From: Heliocidaris tuberculata
Lineage: Eukaryota > Echinodermata > Echinoidea > Camarodonta > Echinometridae
Direction: 5' to 3'
NCBI GenBank assembly: GCA_025618425.1
Contig: CM046832.1
Location: 19,769,917 to 19,833,916 of the forward strand
DNA: 64,000 bases
Made by a program: the position numbers and the translations under genes. Numbering within the stretch: the first letter of the stretch is position 1; each line of letters begins with the position of its first letter. The notes under the pieces are model-generated. The model searched no databases. It was not told where the DNA came from and saw only the letters and a program-made list of their open reading frames with translations. Below are positions 33,917-53,047 of the stretch, in pieces.

Positions 33917-34050
33917 CTGGGCGTTGTGGCGTGCGCCTGTAATCCAGCTAACAGTGGAAGTTCCCAAGTTCGAGACTGAGTCACGTCTTTCGGATGGTGA
34001 GAATTTATGCACACAAGTGTACACACACACACACACAGAGTTGGGTGGAT
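33917..34050 (+). mobile_element. SINE fragment with 7SL-like head
   Basis: The block begins ACTGGGCGTTGTGGC, then GGCGTGCGCCTGTAATCC and CAGCTAAC, resembling the 5' (Alu) domain of SRP/7SL RNA, including the UGUAA motif of the SRP9/14-binding loop. It continues CCAAGTTCGAGACTGAG and TCACGTCTTTCGGATGG, a phrase found near the 3' part of many invertebrate SINEs, and leads to a (CA)n tract at about 34019-34038. A full SRP RNA (about 300 nt) is not present. It may be a short 7SL-derived SINE, an SRP RNA pseudogene fragment, or a chance resemblance at the head. Confidence 0.5.
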
Positions 34051-34289
34051 ATCCGGGGGGGGGGGGGGGGGGGGACACTCAGTATATAGTGTACGGTGGG
34101 TATGTGGGAAAAAAAATAATTCTCTGACAAAAGGAAAAAAAAAAAAAAAAGCGTGATTATGACGTGAAATAAATGAGGTAAGAATTAAAAAAAAAAAAAA
34201 AAAAAAAGTGTGCCGCTCAGAAAACATTTTACACTCAAATTTCCGTTCCCGCAAAGCATTTTTTAAAACTTCAGATAAGTACCCCCATT

Positions 34290-34820
34290 TTTATTTCGAG
34301 TAAGTCCCAGTTCCATATTCTTTTAAGTGCCCATTTTGATAAGTACACCTCATCCCTCACCTTACTTTTGATAAATGCTCCTATTTCAACGAGAGCATTT
34401 CCCCCCTTTTAATCCCTTTTATTCCTTTTAATGTAACAAGTCATTTTCCTCTTTGTAATATATAGACACTGATTTAAGTTTTCTACTTTATAAGAACATT
34501 TTCTCGTTCTTATAAATGCCCCTTTTCAGGTGTTATAAGTGCCCCTTTTCACCTGTGATGAACTGCCTTTTCTACCTTTTCTACACATTCATTTATTTTT
34601 CTAATAATTGAAGTGTCCTTTTCCTCATGGTAAGTACCACGTTTCCCTTTTCCATAACATGTGCCCCTAATCCGAAGTGACTTAGAGCCAGTATTCCCAA
34701 ATGCACGCTCGCTATGCTCGCTCGTATTAAAAGTTATAGCTTATTAAATAAATTTTCATTGTGAAATTTTGCAATTACAATGTAATTGCTATTGTTTGCT
34801 CGCTCGCTTCGCTCGCTTGG
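34290..34820 (+). repeat. GATAAGTGCCCCTTTT array with GCTCGC motif, copy 2
   Basis: Degenerate repeats of AAGTGCCC(C)TTTT with spacing of about 20-50 bp run to about 34680. CGCTCGCTATGCTCGCTCG (34707-34726) and GCTCGCTCGCTTCGCTCGC (near 34798) follow, as in the related tracts. Confidence 0.65.
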
Positions 34821-34933
34821 CTGCTCAATATTCAAATCATACTACAAAATTTCAAAGCATGATGCTGAAGTTGTATCTTGGATATGTAAAGAGAAAAGTA
34901 TATACATGTTTACACACCCTCACCCCACGCTAT

Positions 34934-35080
34934 ATGTATATATATATATATATATATTTATTTTTTTTAAATTATTTTTTTAAATAGCACACATGCACAC
35001 GCTGGTATCAATATGCCTATATCACTTCATTTATTTGAAGTACGATAAAAGAGCAATGTAGATAAAATGCCTTGCTCAAG

Positions 35081-35115
<35 letters not shown>
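34934..35115 (+). repeat. Two (TA)n microsatellites
   Basis: (TA)n at about 34934-34957 and again at about 35082-35115, separated by unique sequence. Confidence 0.9.
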
Positions 35116-35575
35116 GTACATATATATTTTTTTTCTTTCCATTTTTATTTCTTTCCCTTTTCACATAATCACATACAAATTATATCATACATTAAAAATA
35201 ATCACATAATCACAAATTATATCATACATTGAAACAAATTATGTCATACATTGAATGCAAAGTATACAAGTAAATCATGTAAATGGATTTAAAAGTTTTA
35301 AAGTTAAGACGTGCTCCAACAAAATTAGGGGGGAGCAGGGATAGGCACCTAATTACATACAAATTATATCATACATCAAACAAAGTGTAAACATGTACAA
35401 AGTCATGTAAATCATTTGAACGGACCTAAAACTCTTAAGATGAGCTTTGTCCAAAAAGAAGAAAACAAAGACAGGGGAAAGGCACCTAATCCCACGATCT
35501 TACATATACTTGATCTTGTGAAAAAGGACAGATTTTATCCACATCCCCCCTCCCCCCCCCACCCCTCCCCCACCC

Positions 35576-35578
<3 letters not shown>

Positions 35579-35616
<38 letters not shown>

Positions 35617-35656
35617 ACACGCGCACACACACACGCACACACACACACACACACAC

Positions 35657-35691
<35 letters not shown>
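35579..35691 (+). repeat. (CA)n-(TA)n compound microsatellite
   Basis: A CA tract of nearly 80 bp with a few CG interruptions is followed directly by about 33 bp of alternating A and T. It follows a short C-rich stretch. The 114-codon open frame through it (35416-35760) is a repeat artefact. Confidence 0.93.
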
Positions 35692-35693
<2 letters not shown>

Positions 35694-36049
35694 CCTTGGG
35701 GGGAATCATACCCCCAGGTATGAGGACCTGTCTGCGCCAATGTCAGTTACCTACCTGTGAGTATTGTTAATAAAAAAATTGTAAATGTATACTTAAACAT
35801 TATGTAACATTTTCGACCAGGGGCGTCGCTAGAACATTTTGAATGGGGGAGGTGTGTAACACCCAAATTTAAAAAAAAGAAGGGAAAAAAGAGAGAGGGA
35901 AGAGGAAAGAGAAAAGAAAAATGGAAAAGAGAAAGAATAAGAAAAAAGAAAAGAAAAAAGGAAAGGGAAAGGAAAGGAAAACAAAAACAGAAAGAAAAGA
36001 AGGAAAGGAAAATGGAAGGAAAGAAAAAGAAGGAAAAACACTGGAATGT

Positions 36050-36780
36050 TAATATGCGGGCAAATGGCGTCCCCTTCGTCAATGGGCTGCAGCCGCCGCC
36101 GCTCCCCAGGATTTTCAAAGTTCCGATAGTCATATTGGCAGCGAGGTGCTAGCTAGAATATCCACATATTTGGGAAGAAAGGCTCCCATATGGTTATATT
36201 ACTTCTGTACATTTTCACTACGAAAAGTTCAAAAAAATTTGAAATTGAAAAGTTGATATTCGGGCAAAAGCCGTCCTACTCCGGCAATGGGCTGCCAGCC
36301 CCCCCCCCCCCCCCCGAGGATTCAAAGTTCCGATATTCGGGCAACCACCACATAATATTCAGGCAGCGAGGTGCCAGAATATCCACATATTTGGGCAACG
36401 AGGTTCTTAGATAATAATGTAACTTGTGTATGTAACTTTTGTACATTTTTACTACGAAAAGTTCCCCCAAAAAATTCTCTCTCGCCTCGCTCGCTCGCAA
36501 AAATTTAGAAATTGAAAAGTTGATATTAGGGCAAAAGGCGTCCTTCTCCGGCAATGGGCTGCAGCCCCCCCCCCCCCCCGAGGATTTTCAAAGTTCCGAT
36601 ATTCGGGCAACTCCACTTCATATTCGGGCAGCGAGGTGCCAGAATATCCACATAATTTGGGCAGCGAGGTTCCCAGATAATTATGTAACTTCTGTATGTA
36701 ACTTCTGTCGCTCGCTTGCACAAAAATTAGAAATTGAAAAGTTGATTTTCGGGCAAAAGGTGTCAGCCCCCTCCTTGCGA
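36050..36780 (+). repeat. Tandem array, unit about 240 bp, about three copies
   Basis: Each unit reads, in order, TTGATATTCGGGCAAAAG, a CGTCC..TCCGGCAATGGGCTGC segment, a C run, GAGGATT..CAAAGTTCCGATA, a GGCAGCGAGGTGCC segment and AGAATATCCACATA..TTGGG, ending with a TGTAACTTCTGTA segment. A related unit lies at 58215-58620. Confidence 0.8.
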
Positions 36781-36794
36781 AAATAGGCCCGTAT

Positions 36795-37136
36795 CAGGGG
36801 CGGATCCAGGATTTCGTATAAGCGGGGGGGGGGGGGGCACACAAATGCAGGATTGTCAACTTTGGGAAACTGCTTGGAGGGAGACCCATATTTTTTTGGT
36901 CTCGCCAGCCCTCCAAATGTCGCTCAGTGGGGGGGGGGGGGGGGGGTTATGGGGTCCAGTTCCCCTCCATAATTCTCTGATAAGCAACAAAAAAAAAAAA
37001 AAAAAAAAAAAAAAAAGGTTTTCTGGTCGAAAAGGGGGAGCACAATAGCAAATAGAGGGCACAATGCATTGTTTTCCCTCAAAAGGGGGGGGGGGGGCAC
37101 GGGCCGGGATTGCCCCCCTCCCTAAATCCGCCACTG
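36795..37136 (+). mobile_element. hAT-like MITE with perfect 8 bp duplication GCCCGTAT
   Basis: The element begins CAGGGGCGGATCCAGGATTT and ends CCTAAATCCGCCACTG. GCCCGTAT occurs at 36787-36794 and again at 37137-37144. The interior includes G runs and an A run of about 30. It shares about 100 bp of interior with the reversed copy at 16904-17084, for example the TTTGGGAAACTGCTTGGAGG and CTCGCCAGCCCTCCAAA words. Confidence 0.92.
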
Positions 37137-37859
37137 GCCCGTATGATCAAGATCTCCACGTCTGCGATTTTCTTTTATTATTATTTGTGGGGGAGAAAGG
37201 GATTAGGGTGCAGCATATTTGTCGGCAAATTGGGGTATCACACCCTAAAAAATTGGCGTCAAATTTGGGTGTCACACCCCCCCCCCCCCCCATTCAAAAT
37301 GTTCTATCGACGCCCCTGAACGCTTGAGGAGTTATTAAAATCATTATTCCAATTGTATCACTTATGGGGATCTGCCCCTTCGAACCCCGCTGGAGGTTTC
37401 ACCCCCAGACCCTCACTGAAACCGTACCACTTTAAAATTCCTTCCGACGGGCCTGTGATAAACTATGATTCAACTTTACTTGGCCTTATATCCTAAAATC
37501 CAAACTTCTTTTCTTGTGCCCCCGCTTTCGGCCCTCTGTTTCTTTTAGTATCGCTAGGTCTCCTCATCTTTTTTAAAATTCTGTCACTTACATTTTCTTC
37601 CACATCGGTCACTCTACTCGAAGAAAATCTCTTTCCTGGACCCTTATGTGCATATGTGTGTGTGTGTGGCGGGGGGAGATAGTGAGACGAGACAAAACTT
37701 ACTTTATCTGTTTATCCCATATTTTATCTCTTCCTTAAATTATCATTGTTTTGATTTCGAAATGGTATGTAGCACAAGGAGCATCATTAACAGCGTTTTG
37801 GATAGAATAAGGGGCGGCGCTCCCGGGGGCAGGGGGCACGATGCCCCCCGATTTTCCAA

Positions 37860-38670
37860 CTGACCCCTAAAGTGCCCTTTTTATTTCTGAAAAATGCCCT
37901 CTTTCTCTCTGATAAGTGTCCTTTTTACTAATAAAGTGCCCCTTTTCCTTTCTAATAAGTTCACTTTCCCCTTCTGATAAGTGCCCCTTTTTCTTCTTCT
38001 AACAAGAGTCCCTTTTCAAATCTGATAATTGGCTCCTTATTTCTAAATAAATTTCCTTTTTCCTCACTGATAAATTTTTACTTCGGATAGGTGCCTATTT
38101 TTCTTTCTTATAAGTGCCCTAGTCTCTTTCTGATGTGTCCCTTTTCAAATAAAATGATTGCCCCCCCCCTTTCTCCCTAATATATGTCCATTTCTCCCTT
38201 GATAAGTGCATTTTAAATTCTGATATAGGTGACCCCCTTTCCCTTCTAATAAGTACATGTACATATTTCCCCTTCTGATAAGTGCTCATTTTCAAATTAA
38301 TCTGATTAGTGCTCTCCTCTACTTCTAATAAATGCCATTATCCTATCTAATATGGACCCTTTCTCATAAATACCCATTTTCATCTCTTATAAGTGCCCCT
38401 TTCCACCTCCGATAAGTGCCCCCTTTTACCTATATTTTCCCACTGTTTCTTACAAAAAGAGGCATATCTATATAGCTTCAAAGAATCGGTGCGGCTTTAT
38501 GTAGTAACAGGTATACTACTACAACTACATTGTAAGGCAGTAGAGCTGGAGGCAAGATGGGCACAATGCCCCTCACTCGAATGTGCCCATAATTTACACC
38601 AAGTATAATTAAGGACAATATTTTCTGAAAACTTTCCCCAAACTCGCTAGCTACGCTCGCTCGCTCTTAT
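37860..38670 (+). repeat. Degenerate 20-25 bp array (TGATAAGTGCCC..TTTT), copy 3
   Basis: More than twenty degenerate units of the form T(T/C)TGATAAGTG(C)CCCTTTTTC run from about 37865 to 38440. A unique segment follows, and then ACTCGCTAGCTACGCTCGCTC (38643-38663). Largest of the four such tracts in the window. Confidence 0.75.
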
Positions 38671-40044
38671 AGTATAAAATGAAATCAAGCATATCGCATA
38701 AAGTATGTTGATTAAAAACGACAGGGATAATGTACTGGTTAAAAGATCATTAGACATCCCCCCCCCCAAAAAAAAAAAAAAAAAAATTAATTTGCTCTTG
38801 CCATTTTCATTATATCGCTGTAAATAATGCACAACCCAAGGACTTCAACATTAGAAAAAAGTCTAGAATTTTTTGCTCGCTCGCACATGAATCATTAGAT
38901 CATTACACACAACTGCTAATTGGGGGAAGCTGAAGCAGTGTCCAGAACCACAATAGAAGAAACGATGATGAAGTTGATTACGTAATTATTAATGAGACTG
39001 TATAGGGTAATACCAATGTCACAAAATGTCCCTGTTTTTGCTTTATGTTCACCCTTTGTAGGTGCCCATTTCTTCTCCGAAGGACACTGGTGCCCCCCCC
39101 CCCCCCCACTTTGAAAGATGCTCCGCAGCCCCTGGATAGAATTCATAGTTTTGGGGAGCGAGCAAAGAGAGCGAGCAAAATTTATGGTCCCATTTCCTTT
39201 TCATTCTGTTTTGGGACAGCAGGATCAGTCATATGTGGCTTTTCTATCATGCGCTCTAATTGGGCTTCATCTACTAGGAGATATAGGCCTACGTGATGTG
39301 CCCCAAGTTCACCTTTGAAGTCTGGTTTCATAAACTAATCTTTTAATCTGGTTTTTTTTTTTTATAATTCTATTTTTTAGTCTATTGATGTTTATCTGTA
39401 CCTTTCATTGATTTTCTCACTCAAGTGAAAAATCATAACTTTCTTTTCTGGTTGGAAATTTCCAGGGGGCAACTAGCCCCTTGCCCCTGGTCAGGAGCCT
39501 GGGAACTTCTTCTTCTTCTTTCGTTATATTGAATGGCAATCAGTCATATTTGACTATTGTCGCCAATGACTTTTTTCTCTCTCTCTCTCTCCTCTCTATT
39601 AATGGATATTATTTATATACCTTCTATAATTTTATCTTTCTTGTTTTGTTTTTTGTTTTTTTCTGCTAGAATTAAAAGGGGGAAAAATACAAATTAATTT
39701 CTTTTCACTAGATTTACATTGAAATTCCCGAAAAAACAACCGCTATCTTCGATTTTGTTACTGGGGGTGCTGTGAGCAAAAAAAAAAAAAAAAAAAAAAA
39801 AAAGAAAAGAAAAGGTCCTCACCGTTTTGGGGTCTCTTTTTAAATACTTTTTAGCTACAGCACCCCCAGCACCCCCTACAGCACCCCTACAGCACCCCTA
39901 CAGCACCACCAGCACCCCCGACTCCCAGGGGCCTGCCCCTGGTACCCTTTAAATGCGATTGTGCTTTTTTTCTCGCTTTGAAAAAGGAGCCGTCTGAAAA
40001 CCATAATGTGCCTATGAATATAGACTAAATATTTTGTAAAGGTC

Positions 40045-40111
40045 ATGTCACGTCACGGAAGTACTCGCTCAGGTCACCCTCTTTCTTATGTGATCGCTTA
40101 GCGAGAACAAC

Positions 40112-40117
<6 letters not shown>
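40045..40117 (+). promoter_or_regulatory. eS27 core promoter with 5'TOP-type start
   Basis: CACGTCAC, CRE-like, lies at 40049-40056 and overlaps CGGAAGT (40056-40062), an ETS/GABP-type site common in ribosomal protein promoters. About 15 bp downstream a pyrimidine run CCCTCTTTCTT (40077-40087) fits a 5' terminal oligopyrimidine start. A 5'UTR of about 30 nt then leads to ATG at 40112. The start position within the run is inferred. TOP mRNAs are translated under mTOR/LARP1 control. Confidence 0.65.
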
Positions 40118-48405
<8,288 letters not shown>

Positions 48406-48409
48406 AATG

Positions 48410-51400
48410 GAGTGGGAGTGAAAAGGAGAAAACTGTGGGTTGATGGTGCACCACACCCCTGTCCTGTTTGACGATCTTGAAGCAGTGACATGCATGCAGC
48501 TAAGCAGTTGAGAGAGAGAAGAATATCTAGGATCCTGTACATGTTAAATTAATCACAGCCATTCCTATATAATAGTAATGGTGATTGGCCATAGCTGTTG
48601 ATTTCAGTCTATAGCTTTTGCTATAAATCACTCCTGACTTTGGGTGGGATATATTAAAGGCAAAAAAAAAAAAAAAAAAAATCAAACGGCTGATGAAACA
48701 AGAACTGTAACCATCACGAAAAATTGTTTTTTAAAAGGTTTTGTTTTTCATTTGATAAACATGTGCTCATGTGATGACAAGAGAATCTACTTAGAGCTGT
48801 TGTGCATGTAAAATATGTCATATCATCAATAAACGGCTGTGGCTCAATCTTCTCACAAATCAATGCTTTCTTTGTCGTTAATATGTTATGACTTCGAGTG
48901 GGGAGAGTGTAAGTGGTTGGGTCCTCAACAGTTTGCATGGACGTAATGTGCATGAATAGATGAACCATGACTAGCACACACAATGTTCTCTTGGTGTTCA
49001 GAGACATGGTAAGAATATACAGAACATTTCCAGAATGCACATGTGTTTGAACGAATGCCACAGGAATGTATTGTTTTTCTGATAAGCTAAGAGATGGAAA
49101 AATTTGGATTGGGATAATTCCTCCTCGAGGAATGATTTTATGATTTACAACAACAACTACAAAGATATAGAAAGAAGAATTCTTTTAAAATCTTTTTTTA
49201 AATCGTTTTCAAAAAGATTTTTAGGGATATTCAATTTTCATGCAACAGTCTTAAATATTTTTAATAGGTCTCCACCCTGTCTTTCTTGCACCTTGATGTT
49301 TTCTTTAGTTGTTAACGATGATACAAGAGGCCCATAAGTCTTCATCATTTTGCACAATTCATGAGGTAATGTGCTAGCCATTCCACATTCATTTTCCTTG
49401 ACAATGAGATTTTCTCAAAATTTTTGCAGCTGTTCTACGATTGTGTATGTGGACGTAAGTCAGTGAGTGCACTCTTACAAATGGTACCGGTATTGTGATG
49501 TGAATGAAGCCAAAAGAGTATTTATGTGTGTGTTTTCAAATGGAGATGCAAGGCAGAATATATACTACAGTAGCTGTCATTTCTGCCAAAATTTTGTCAT
49601 CAAATGTCATTAAATGATTCATGATTTGGGGTTAAAAAGGTGTTCTGGAATTTCAGCTGCAATGCACAATTGCAATTGTTGTGTTCTGAATTAATTACTG
49701 ACAGATTGTGTGACCTTGATATTACATAAAGTGGAAAATCTAAATATTCAGAGCAATGCTTCAAGAACAGTATTCAGAGAAATATAATAACACTTGCTCC
49801 CAATACATTTGACATCCTTCATATTCACAATGTAAAAACCTCTGATACAATGTATAGTTTTTGAGTTATGAATGATCAAAAGTGTCCACTGTTTTTTTTT
49901 TAACAACTGATACATATACCTTCACAAATCCAAAAGGTTTTTGCAACTGCAATTAAATTTTGAGATGCAGATACAGGGGGTGTTTCATAAAGCTGTTCGT
50001 AAAGTTATGCATGACTTTACGAACCACTTGAATATGAAGTGCCAGATAGGATGCCCCAAAATTTTTCCTGATGTTTTAACAAAGTGTGACTGTATTTCCA
50101 GTAACCTCAATTAAATTGTGGCAAAAAATATACTTTGCATTAAAATGTTTGTTATAATAAGAATGTTAATCTACATCTGCACAGTTCAACTTTAGTTGAT
50201 GCAGTTAAAAATGATTGAGCATCCATTTGGCTTGTCATATTTAAGTCATTGGTAAAGTCATTCGTAAAGTCATGCGTAACTTTACGAACAGCTTTATGAA
50301 ACGCCCCCTGGTTTCATAGTCACTTTTTTGTGTGCTCTTGAAATTTGCAAACTGAATAGTGATTAGTTTTTCTGTATCATAAAAATCAAAATCAGACAGG
50401 TTATTGGAAATGGGATTGAAAAATGTGAATTGTCTTGCATTGCTGCAAAGCAAAGTTGATCATGAATTCTGTCTCATTATGGGTAACAGAAAGGAGGGAG
50501 TGGAAGAGAATAAGCATGACCTTAGTGACTACTTACATACATACATTGAAATCGGCCAAATGTTGTCTTAAAGTTTTGAGTTTCAACCAAATTCTGTCAA
50601 GAATTTTGAGTTTGAGGTTACAGAGGAAGGCATTCCTATCATGAGACTTCACTCAAAATTCAATTTTCTTGATACAGGATCTGCAGGGGAGAAGTAGCAA
50701 TCAGGATGGTGCAAAATGGGGCATTCAGTCAAAGAGACTGTGTGAATAAATTATCAAATTCTTCAATTATTTGTTATTCCTTCTCATAAAGATTTATGAT
50801 TAGATCTCTGTGGTCCTAACTAGGCTACTCACAATGAAATTCCATAACACATGTACACCTAAAATACATGTACTTGACTGAGGTTTTTCTGGCAAACTTA
50901 TTGCAGTTAAATGAAAAAAAATGTGTTTGTGTATACAAACAATATGAAACTGTATGTAAACACAAAAAGCCAGTTATCTCCAATACACTGAAAGGACAGT
51001 GAAACGGGTGGGGGGGGGGGGGGGGGGGGTGGGGAGAGAAAATGAAGGTTATCAAAAAAACAATATGTACATTTTGAAAAATAATTATGTAAATCTTTTT
51101 AACCCCACCCTAGATTAGGGCATAGTACATGTATCCTGTATAACTTGTATAACACATTAATTATACATGTACCAACACTTCGAACGTATTTTAAAATAAA
51201 ATTAGAGTTCACGACGCTTATTGGGCACGCTATAAAGTACAACATAAGCTTGAATTTGTTTGATCTGCCGTATGCTAACACAAATTTCGGATAAACCGTG
51301 TTTTTAAGGTCCTGGTGAAAAGTTTCGGCAATTATTACATTGTACAGACAATATCTAGGGGAGAACTATGGCACATTAAAAAAGTACATGTACTCTCAGT

Positions 51401-51540
51401 TCCCCCTTCGTCATCTCTCACCCTCTCTATCTTTTTCTCCTTCTCTCAGCAACCCCCCCCCCCCTCCCTCTCCCCTCCCTCTCCCCTCTCTCTATCCTTC
51501 TCTCTGTTAATCTAACTTTTCTGATTTCCATCGAGAGTTC
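48410..51540. other. 3' flank of eS27 and intergenic sequence
   Basis: No gene recognised. The eS27 3'UTR must start here; the first AATAAA is at 48828-48833, rather far, so the poly(A) site is unsettled. An A run lies at 48663-48680. The 115-codon open frame at 48714-49061 (-) shows no known family. A G run of 20 lies at 51010-51029, and a C/T-rich tract at 51396-51506. Confidence 0.5.
49976..50308. mobile_element. MITE with GGGGGTGTTTCATAAAGC ends
   Basis: Left GGGGGTGTTTCATAAAGCTG and right CAGCTTTATGAAACGCCCCC are inverted, continuing as TTCGTAAAGTTATGC / GCGTAACTTTACGAA. Next to the right arm AAGTCATNNGTAAAGTCAT is repeated twice. The flanks show no clear duplication. End type is similar to, but distinct from, the GGGCCCGTTGCAC element at 19126. 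Confidence 0.8.
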
Positions 51541-51547
51541 ATATTCC

Positions 51548-52471
51548 TTAAAACATCTCCCCTGCCATACAAGGGCAACCATCCGCTGCATATCGAGCAA
51601 GGGTCAGTGCAGACAGGATCACGCAGATGGATACGTATATTCCTGTCCCAAGCTTTAACCATCCATGCATCTTTTCCCGAAATCCTTTCTCCTCCTCCTC
51701 TTCAGAATCGTCTGCAGTCTCGCCCGTCGATTCAACAATCTTGGAGTCCTAACAAAATAAATTAAACCAGTAAGACAAAACAAACTGAAAACTGTCGTTT
51801 CAAAGTGGGGGGGGGGGGGGGGGGGGGGGGGGGCACCAGCAAAAAAGTGCACTTTTGGGGAAACGGGCACCTACAAGGGGTGAATATAAAGCGAAAAGGG
51901 ACCATTTTGTGACATTGGTATTACCCTACAGTCTAATTAATATACTTTTTATCAAGCATCATCTTCTTCTTTTTATGAGAAGAGGAAAAGGGTACCTATC
52001 AGAAGTAAAAATGCACTTGTTAAAGGAGAAATGATATATATTCGAGAGAAAAAGTGGCAATATTTAGATTCGAATAGGGACACTTATCAGAAGGAGAAAA
52101 GGATACTTATAGAGAGATAAGGTGGTAAATATCTGATTTGAAAAGGGCTACTTTTCAGAAGGAGAAAAAGGGGCACTTATCAGAAGGGGAAAGGGCACTT
52201 GATCCTAGTGGCAAGAGGCTAGTGTACGTTGCCTTACCTCGACCTCCTCCTCAGCGTCAACTACGACCACCTCCTCCTCATCATCATCATCTCTCGGTAG
52301 ACGTTGTGATCGTCGTAGATCAGATAGCAGACGATCACCGAGTAAAGAGTCTTCTGATTTTACTAACTGCTTCAGGATGTTATCTTTTTCAACTAGTCCT
52401 TTGGTCGGCAGTAACCTTTGTGATATTGCTATGGTTATAGTCAAACGATAAAGAAGAAATTCATGTTGCTC
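51548..52471 (-). CDS. Acidic, probably tail-anchored membrane protein (last 2 exons)
   Basis: I do not recognise the family. Two exons fit together in phase 0: 52238-52471 (acceptor ...GATGGAAG before GAG at 52471, donor GTCGAG|GTAAGG) and 51548-51748 (acceptor TTTTGTTAG, stop TAA at 51548-51550), giving 144 residues. The first part reads EQHEFLLYRLTITIAISQRL and LVEKDNILKQLVKSEDSLLG, helix-like. A very acidic linker (DDDDEEEVVVVDAEEEVE, then a run of five Glu) follows. The end is WLKLGTGIYVSICVILSALT, a single hydrophobic span of about 20 residues, then a short tail (RYAADGCPCMAGEMF). The span at the extreme C terminus suggests a tail-anchored protein with the bulk in the cytosol. An in-frame TGA just upstream of 52471 shows that this is not the first exon; earlier exons were not found. 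The intron holds a repeat array and a 27 bp G run. Exon calls are firm; function is unknown. Confidence 0.65.
51985..52195 (-). repeat. GATAAGTGCCC..TTTT array, copy 4, reversed
   Basis: Units of the form GAAAAGG(G)(G)CACTTATCAGAAGG are the complement of those at 37860-38440. The array lies wholly inside the intron of the 51.5-52.5 kb gene. Confidence 0.75.
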
Positions 52472-52474
52472 CTT

Positions 52475-53035
52475 CCATCATAACAAAAGGGAAACAACCA
52501 AACTTAGCATTGGACAGTTTTCTTTTATTTCTGGGCCATAAAGAAAATATTCCCCTGTTCACTTCGCCGGAATAACGTCGGAGACGAGGGTAACCGATAA
52601 ATATATTTTATTTGTTCTATTTGATTCTAGGATAACTATTCCTTCGAGTCTGGACTATCATCACCCAGAAAACTGCAACCTTCTGAAAACTACTGCTCAG
52701 ACAATAACAAAAATCTAGGGTGTTGGCGTCATGAGGATGGGGGGAGGGGGTTGTGTGTCTGGATACTTAACAAAAATTAGTCTGTCAATTTAGCCGTCGG
52801 ATTTTACGAAAAATATGCATCAAGTAACACTAAATTCAGTGCATATTTGCAATTTACACAATTTTCAACCTATCCTGAGAAAGATTTGTGACAATTTGCG
52901 TGTCATTGAAAAGTTGTTCGAATTAGACTTGTCCAGACACACAACTTTTAGGTATATAGGCCTATATCTACAGTAAAAGGATGTCTTCCTGATAATGTAT
53001 GAAGATTGTTATCCAACACGTTTTTTTTTTGTCCG
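52475..53035. other. Intron or upstream flank; nothing recognised
   Basis: AT-rich. TGTGTCTGGATACTTAACAA (near 52754) and AATTTAGCCGTC recur in related form at 54620-54660 (TCCGGACACTTAACAAAAAT, AATTTTTCCGTC) and the phrase TATGCATCAAGTAACACTAAA recurs at 54678, so 52755-52950 and 54615-54790 are two copies of one dispersed repeat. Confidence 0.55.
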
Positions 53036-53047
53036 GACAGGTTGGAT

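Larger units (their letters stand above)
35818..37318. mobile_element. 1.5 kb TIR element containing a tandem array and a nested hAT MITE
   Basis: The ends are CAGGGGCGTCGCTAGAACAT and ATGTTCTATCGACGCCCCTG, an inverted pair that continues inward (TTTTGAATGGGGG, then a GTGTAACACCC/GGTGTCACACC pair). Inside are a purine tract (35868-36045), a tandem array (36050-36780) and the nested element 36795-37136. The 8 bases flanking the ends do not match, so the outer pair may belong to one aged element or to two related neighbours. Confidence 0.65.

Noticed and set aside
33917..33998. A functional SRP RNA gene
   Set aside because: Only the Alu-domain-like head is present, about 80 of roughly 300 nt, and it runs into SINE-like sequence and a CA tract.
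35416..35760. 114-codon frame with Thr-His and Tyr-Ile repeats
   Set aside because: Translation of a (CA)n-(TA)n microsatellite.
37370..37460. TTCGAACCCC as a tRNA T-loop
   Set aside because: No acceptor stem, D-arm or anticodon arm can be drawn around it.
48714..49061. 115-codon minus-strand frame
   Set aside because: Composition and lack of any recognisable motif or splice continuation suggest chance.
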